A stretch of DNA of 44,053 bases from an uncultured Carnobacteriaceae bacterium (GTDB lineage Bacteria; Bacillota; Bacilli; Lactobacillales; Aerococcaceae): positions 1 through 44,053 of the forward strand of contig CALHVK010000047.1 of the NCBI GenBank assembly GCA_938039195.1, written 5' to 3'. A program made the translations under genes and the position numbers. The notes beneath the pieces are model-generated. The model saw nothing but the letters and a program-made list of their open reading frames with translations, was not told the origin of the DNA and did no database searches. This document shows, one piece after another, positions 39,515 through 44,053 of the stretch; within the stretch, counting starts at the first letter, position 1; every line of letters starts with the position of its first letter.

Positions 39515-40795
39515 TTAAGCTTCTTTAGCAGAATCAGTAATTACAGCTAATGCTTTCTTCATTGAGATATCGTTTTTCAACATATCTACTGAAACAGCAG
39601 CACGAACTGCATCTTCTTCCATACCGTATTGAGCAGCTAATTCTTTCACTTCGTTAGCTACATCTTCATCAGTTGCTTCGATACCTTCTTCTTTAACGAT
39701 TTGTTCTAATACTAAGTTAGTCTTAGTACGAACGTCAGCGTCTTTTTCCATCATTTTGTGTAAATCAGCTTCTGTTGTACCAGTGATTTGGTAGTACATT
39801 TCAGGAGAGATTCCGTTACGACGCATATCGTTTAAGTAGTGTTCCATTTGACGGTGAACTTCGTCGTGAACCATTTCGTGTGGTAATTCAACGATTTCAG
39901 CGTTTTCTACTGCTTTACGTAAAGCTTCATCTGCTACTGCTTCATCAGCAGCTGCTGCTTTAGCTTCTTCTAATTCTTTACGGAATTTTTCTTTTAATTC
40001 TGCTAATGTTTCAACTGAATCATCAACATCTTTAGCGAATTCATCTGTTAATTCAGGTAATTCTTTAGTTTTAACTTCGTGAACTTTTACTTTGAATACT
40101 GCTTCTTGACCTTTTAAGTTTTCAGCATGGTATTCTTCTGGGAAAGTCACTTTCACTTCTACTTCATCGCCTTCTTTAGCGCCAACTAATTGGTCTTCGA
40201 AACCTGGGATGAATGAACCTGAACCTAATTCTAATGAGTGGTTTTCACCTTTTCCGCCTTCGAAAGCTTCGTCACCTAAGAAACCTTCAAAGTCGATCAC
40301 AACTGTGTCACCTAATTCAGCTGCATCTTCTTTTACAACTAATTCAGCTGCACGAGCTTGTTCTTGTAATAAGCGATCTTCAACATCTTGTTCAGATACT
40401 GTACGATCTTGTTTTTCAACAGTTAAACCTTTGTATTCACCTAATTTAACTTCAGGTTTTACAATTACTTCTGCTTTGATAACCCATGGTTTACCTTTTT
40501 CGATAGATTCGATATCGATTTTTGGTTGAGTTACTGGGAAGATTCCAGTTTCTTCAACTGCGTTATCATATGCATCTGGTAAAAGAATGTTTAATGCGTC
40601 TTGGTATAAAGCTTCTTCACCGTACATTTTTTCAAATACTTGACGGCTTACTTTACCTTTACGGAAACCAGGTACGTTCACGTTCTTTTTAACGCGGTTA
40701 AACGCTTGGTCTAGGCCTTTTTTAATATCTTCTTGTGAGATTTCAAATGTTAAAACTACTTTATTTGTTTCAACTTTTTCGAATTTTGCTGTCAT
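39515..40795 (-). CDS. tig: Trigger factor
   Basis: This 426-residue ribosome-bound chaperone and peptidyl-prolyl isomerase has the ribosome-docking motif G-F-R-K-G-K in the N-domain (near residue 44). A central FKBP-type domain (about 155-245) has G-D-T-V-V-I-D-F-E-G and F-I-P-G-F-E-D-Q-L-V-G. The helical arms that cradle nascent chains form the C-terminal part. The frame opens seven codons earlier, but GGAGG lies inside that extension, eight bases before the ATG at 40793-40795. It is a single-gene unit with its own promoter and terminator, followed by clpX. Confidence 0.98.
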   Translation of the reverse strand: MTAKFEKVETNKVVLTFEISQEDIKKGLDQAFNRVKKNVNVPGFRKGKVSRQVFEKMYGEEALYQDALNILLPDAYDNAVEETGIFPVTQPKIDIESIEKGKPWVIKAEVIVKPEVKLGEYKGLTVEKQDRTVSEQDVEDRLLQEQARAAELVVKEDAAELGDTVVIDFEGFLGDEAFEGGKGENHSLELGSGSFIPGFEDQLVGAKEGDEVEVKVTFPEEYHAENLKGQEAVFKVKVHEVKTKELPELTDEFAKDVDDSVETLAELKEKFRKELEEAKAAAADEAVADEALRKAVENAEIVELPHEMVHDEVHRQMEHYLNDMRRNGISPEMYYQITGTTEADLHKMMEKDADVRTKTNLVLEQIVKEEGIEATDEDVANEVKELAAQYGMEEDAVRAAVSVDMLKNDISMKKALAVITDSAKEA

Positions 40796-40854
40796 ATTAT
40801 TCCTCCATAAATTCATTATTCACCTTAAAGATGAATGGATTTACATACTCATTT

Positions 40855-40883
40855 ATTTTACAATACTCTTCTTCTTTTGTAAA
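40855..40883 (-). promoter_or_regulatory. Predicted sigma-A promoter of tig
   Basis: On the minus strand TTTACA (40878-40883), 17 bases, TAAAAT (40855-40860). Confidence 0.7.
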
Positions 40884-40961
40884 ACATAATTGACTTATTC
40901 AGGTTTAATTTAACAAGAATTTTGAATAGAGATTAAGAAAAGGTAACAAAAGCAATAGTTT

Positions 40962-40990
40962 TTCTCATTTTTCGCCCAAAATGTTATAAT
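40962..40990 (+). promoter_or_regulatory. Predicted sigma-A promoter of recU-pbp1a
   Basis: TTCTCA (40962-40967), 17 bases, TGT-TATAAT (hexamer at 40985-40990, perfect -10). The recU ATG follows 21 bases downstream. Confidence 0.75.
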
Positions 40991-41011
40991 AGACGCCATA
41001 GGAGGGATAAA

Positions 41012-41596
41012 ATGATTCAATATCCAAAAGGACAAAAACAATTATCACGCGCTACTCGATCTCAAACAATGGAAACAAACTACAGTAGTCGCGGTATGGG
41101 TTTAGAGAATATATTGAATCAAACCAATGAACTCTATCGCCTTCAAAAGCGAGCCGTCATCCATAAGAAACCGACACCGATTCAAGTCGTTAAAGTAAAC
41201 TACCCTGCCAGAAGTGCAGCCCAAATTACTGAAGCCTATTTTCGTCAGGCATCAACGACTGACTATAATGGTGTCTATAAAGGAAGATATATCGACTTTG
41301 AAGCGAAGGAAACGAGAAATAAAACTTCATTTCCTCTAAAGAATATTCATACGCATCAGCTAGAACATATGAAAGAGTGCTGTGAACAAGGCGGTATCAC
41401 ATTTGTTATTTTCTATTTTTCTAGTCTGAAGGAATATTATTTACTTGAATACAAATGGATTGAACGATTCATTTATGATTCAAACTCTACACGTCAATCC
41501 ATTCCTTTGACCTATATAAGAGAAAAAGGCAAAGAAATTCAGCTATCCCTGCAGATGACTCTCAATTATTTAGACGCAGTGGATACTTTATTATAA
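41012..41596 (+). CDS. recU: Holliday junction resolvase RecU
   Basis: This 194-residue endonuclease resolves recombination intermediates and is peculiar to Firmicutes. S-S-R-G-M-G-L-E-N near residue 25 and the nuclease core D-Y-N-G-V-Y-K-G-R-Y-I-D-F-E-A-K-E-T near residue 84 hold the metal ligands, followed by T-S-F-P-L-K-N-I-H-x-H-Q. GGAGGG precedes the ATG. The class A PBP gene follows after 12 bases, the conserved recU-pbp arrangement. Confidence 0.97.
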   Translation: MIQYPKGQKQLSRATRSQTMETNYSSRGMGLENILNQTNELYRLQKRAVIHKKPTPIQVVKVNYPARSAAQITEAYFRQASTTDYNGVYKGRYIDFEAKETRNKTSFPLKNIHTHQLEHMKECCEQGGITFVIFYFSSLKEYYLLEYKWIERFIYDSNSTRQSIPLTYIREKGKEIQLSLQMTLNYLDAVDTLL

Positions 41597-41608
41597 AGGA
41601 GGTCAACT

Positions 41609-44053
41609 ATGACTGAAAATAATACTGAACAAACCCGTTCATCACAGCATCGTCATACGAAGAAAAAAGCGCCCGCTTCTTCTAAGAAAAAACTCTGGAA
41701 GAAAATTTTAATCGGCATTGCTGCTTTTGTGACTGTGGCTATTCTTGCTATCGTTGCAATCTTCGCTTACTACGGTGCAACTGCTCCTACCATTCAAGCA
41801 AGCGATTTAGAAGGAGCTACTGAAACTAAAATTCTTGATAAAGATGGAGAACTAATTTATTCGCTCGGAGGTGAAAAACGAGATCTGATCACCAGTGAAC
41901 AAGTTCCTCAATTACTAAAAGATGCCATTACTTCGATTGAAGACAAACGCTTCTACTCTCATATGGGGATTGACCCAATCCGTATTGCAGGATCATTCCT
42001 ACGAAACGCAAAAGCGGGTCAAATCACTCAAGGTGGTAGTACTATCACTCAACAGTTAGTGAAGTTAGCAGTATTCTCAACGAAAAAAGAAGACCAAACC
42101 TATAAACGTAAAATTCAAGAAATTATGCTCGCACTTCAATTAGAGCGTAATTACTCTAAAGAACAAATTTTGACGTATTACTTAAACAAAGTCTATATGG
42201 CAAATAATGTCTATGGATTTGGTACTGCATCCCATTACTACTTTAATAAAGAATTATCTGATTTAACTCTTCCACAAGTAGCACTACTTGCTGGTATGCC
42301 GCAAGCACCTAATTCATACGACCCATATGCAAATGCTGATCAAGCAAAAGAACGTCGTGACTTAGTACTCTACTCCATGAAAGAAAATGGAAAAATTACA
42401 AAGGAACAATATGACGAAGCGGTTGCTACTCCAATTACTGAAGGATTAATCGCACATGATAACAGCGTAAACAGTAATGATAAAGCACTTGTTTTCGATT
42501 CATTTGTAACAATGGTTTTAAAAGAAGTTCAAGAAAAAACAGGACTTGATCCTTATAACGACGGACTTACAATTGAAACAACGATTGACTCAAAAGCGCA
42601 ACAACGTTTATACGATATTGTAAATACAAATGATTACATTCAATATGTGAATGATAAAATTCAAAATGCTGTTGTTATGCTTGATACAAAAACTGGTGCC
42701 GTTCGTGCTGTAAACGGTGGCCGTAAACAAACAACACTACTTGGCTATAACCGAGTAACTGACAATTCACGTAGTACCGGTTCCACTATCAAACCGGTTA
42801 TCGACTATGGCCCAGCTATTGAATACTTAAATTATTCTACTGGTCAAACCATTATGGATAAAAGAACTACTTATTCAAATGGTGTTGAGTTAAACAACTG
42901 GGATTTCAGTCACAAAGGTGCAATGACATTACGTACTGCCCTCGTTTACTCGAGAAATACAACAGCTCTCCAAACTTTTAAAGCTGTTGGCGAAACAAAT
43001 ATCAAATCATTCTTGAACAATCTAGATATTCAAATTAAAAATGATGGTCAAGACTACTTAGTTGAAAGTAACTCAATTGGTGCAGATATTTCACCAATTA
43101 AAATGGCTGCCGCATATGCCGCATTTGGTAATTACGGTACTTATTCAAAACCATATACGGTAACAAAAGTCACAACTCGTGATGGTCAGGTAACTGAATT
43201 TAAACCAGAACAAAAACAAGCGATGAAAGATTCAACAGCCTATATGATTACGGATGTTCTTAAAGATTCATTCAAATATGGTTTCGCAACTCAAGCCTCT
43301 ATCCCAGGATTACCTACAGCTGCCAAAACTGGTTCATCAAACTACACAGTTGAGCAAAAACGTGCAATGGGTGCTAGTGATTATGAAGATATCATTCCCG
43401 ACTCTTGGTTTATCGGGTACTCTACCGACTATACAATTTCTGCATGGACCGGTTACGATAATCCATATGAAAAAGGCGGCGGTGTAGATACTACTGAACA
43501 AGAATATTCAAGACTCATTTATTACTACTTAATGAAATATATGGCGGAATCTTCTAGCGGAGATGATTGGGTACAACCAGATAGTGTTGTTAAACAGCAA
43601 ATCGAAATCGGCTCTGACCCATTAAGCTTACCTGGACCTAGAACTCCAGCAAATATGATTGCTACAGAATTATTTGTTAAAGGTCACGTCCCTACCGCAC
43701 AATCAACTAACTACGGTACAACGATTGATGCTCCTTCAGGCTTAAAAGCAACTTATGATAAAGCTAAAAAGACATTAACCGTAACATGGGATAAATATCA
43801 AACAGATTCTAAAGATAAACCACAATTTAAAGTAACTGCAAACGGTCAATCACAAACAGTTTCTGGAAATTCTGTAACATTCCAAAATATTAGTGGACCA
43901 AGCGTTTCTGTTACTCTTGTTGTGACTGTTGGTAAGAATAGTTCGGACCCAATTACAAACGAGTTCCAACTTGAACAACCAACGACGAGTGAAGAACGTA
44001 CAACACAGCAAAACCAGCAACAAAACAATCGTCAGCAAAACAATAACAACAAT
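41609..44053 (+). CDS. pbp1a: Class A penicillin-binding protein 1A, 3' end outside the window
   Basis: The first 815 codons encode a bifunctional peptidoglycan glycosyltransferase/transpeptidase. A basic cytoplasmic tail (1-32) and one membrane helix (about 33-55) are followed by the GT51 domain with E-D-K-R-F-Y-S-H (Glu111) and G-G-S-T-I-T-Q-Q. The transpeptidase has S-T-I-K (Ser392, Lys395), S-R-N (448-450) and K-T-G (573-575). A fibronectin-like domain follows (about 708-785), and then a Gln/Asn-rich tail that is still open at the edge. AAAGGAGG (41595-41602) precedes the ATG. All catalytic motifs are intact. It is cotranscribed with recU. Confidence 0.98.
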   Translation, partial: MTENNTEQTRSSQHRHTKKKAPASSKKKLWKKILIGIAAFVTVAILAIVAIFAYYGATAPTIQASDLEGATETKILDKDGELIYSLGGEKRDLITSEQVPQLLKDAITSIEDKRFYSHMGIDPIRIAGSFLRNAKAGQITQGGSTITQQLVKLAVFSTKKEDQTYKRKIQEIMLALQLERNYSKEQILTYYLNKVYMANNVYGFGTASHYYFNKELSDLTLPQVALLAGMPQAPNSYDPYANADQAKERRDLVLYSMKENGKITKEQYDEAVATPITEGLIAHDNSVNSNDKALVFDSFVTMVLKEVQEKTGLDPYNDGLTIETTIDSKAQQRLYDIVNTNDYIQYVNDKIQNAVVMLDTKTGAVRAVNGGRKQTTLLGYNRVTDNSRSTGSTIKPVIDYGPAIEYLNYSTGQTIMDKRTTYSNGVELNNWDFSHKGAMTLRTALVYSRNTTALQTFKAVGETNIKSFLNNLDIQIKNDGQDYLVESNSIGADISPIKMAAAYAAFGNYGTYSKPYTVTKVTTRDGQVTEFKPEQKQAMKDSTAYMITDVLKDSFKYGFATQASIPGLPTAAKTGSSNYTVEQKRAMGASDYEDIIPDSWFIGYSTDYTISAWTGYDNPYEKGGGVDTTEQEYSRLIYYYLMKYMAESSSGDDWVQPDSVVKQQIEIGSDPLSLPGPRTPANMIATELFVKGHVPTAQSTNYGTTIDAPSGLKATYDKAKKTLTVTWDKYQTDSKDKPQFKVTANGQSQTVSGNSVTFQNISGPSVSVTLVVTVGKNSSDPITNEFQLEQPTTSEERTTQQNQQQNNRQQNNNNN

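Noticed and set aside
1..44053. tRNA, rRNA, insertion sequence, prophage or defence genes
   Set aside because: I saw no cloverleaf, transposase, integrase or recognisable defence domain; the window is nearly all core genes.

Overview
The window is 44 kb of a low-GC Gram-positive chromosome, almost certainly from the order Lactobacillales. Supporting signs are AGGAGG-type ribosome binding sites, many extended -10 (TGn) sigma-A promoters, PolC, RNase J1 with RpoY, RecU next to a class A PBP, YlxR/YlxQ in the nusA-infB operon, and an uppS-cdsA-rseP cluster without dxr, which fits a mevalonate-pathway lactic acid bacterium. A Granulicatella/Carnobacterium-type relative is my guess, but the sequence alone does not fix the genus. 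Most of the window is core housekeeping DNA.

Layout from left to right. (1) 1-2819: 5' part of lepA and the Mg2+ channel gene mgtE on the minus strand, divergent from a small cupin-like gene. (2) 2828-7725: the heat-shock operon hrcA-grpE-dnaK-dnaJ on the minus strand, behind a promoter and a CIRCE operator. (3) 7726-8763: an AT-rich gap and a broken gene for a secreted or membrane-anchored protein with two opposite single-base frameshifts. (4) 8762-14430: minus-strand genes truB, ribF, an ElaA-type acetyltransferase, purB, efp, an Asp/Glu racemase and an unrecognised gene. (5) 14484-16633: degV on the plus strand and a DUF819 membrane protein on the minus strand. (6) 16642-22226: the rimP-nusA-ylxR-ylxQ-infB-rbfA operon with a terminator hairpin in its leader and an unusual 349-base gap before rbfA. 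(7) 22238-29529: uppS-cdsA-rseP-polC, minus strand. (8) 29597-32949: def, a HAD phosphatase, rpoY and rnjA on the plus strand. (9) 33022-36107: dnaG-rpoD, minus strand. (10) 36155-40883: tig, clpX, an MFS permease and engB, minus strand. (11) 40962 to the end: recU and a class A penicillin-binding protein on the plus strand, the latter running off the window.

Functionally the window joins protein folding and quality control (HrcA regulon, trigger factor, ClpX, RseP), translation initiation and RNA modification (InfB, RbfA, RimP, TruB, EF-P, Def, LepA), transcription (NusA, RpoD, RpoY), RNA decay (RNase J1), replication (PolC, DnaG) and envelope synthesis (UppS, CdsA, PBP1A).

The most unusual element is a modular array at 17131-17405, between infB and rbfA. 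A 25-nt direct repeat (a 14-nt part TCTCGCACTATTTT followed by an 11-nt part GATAACGGCTT) separates long imperfect palindromes that differ in sequence but share an architecture, and one repeat half contains the infB stop codon. I could not assign it to a repeat family that I know. Secondary points of interest are the doubly frameshifted LPNT-containing gene, the terminator in the rimP-nusA leader, and a perfect 24-bp palindrome upstream of the DUF819 gene.
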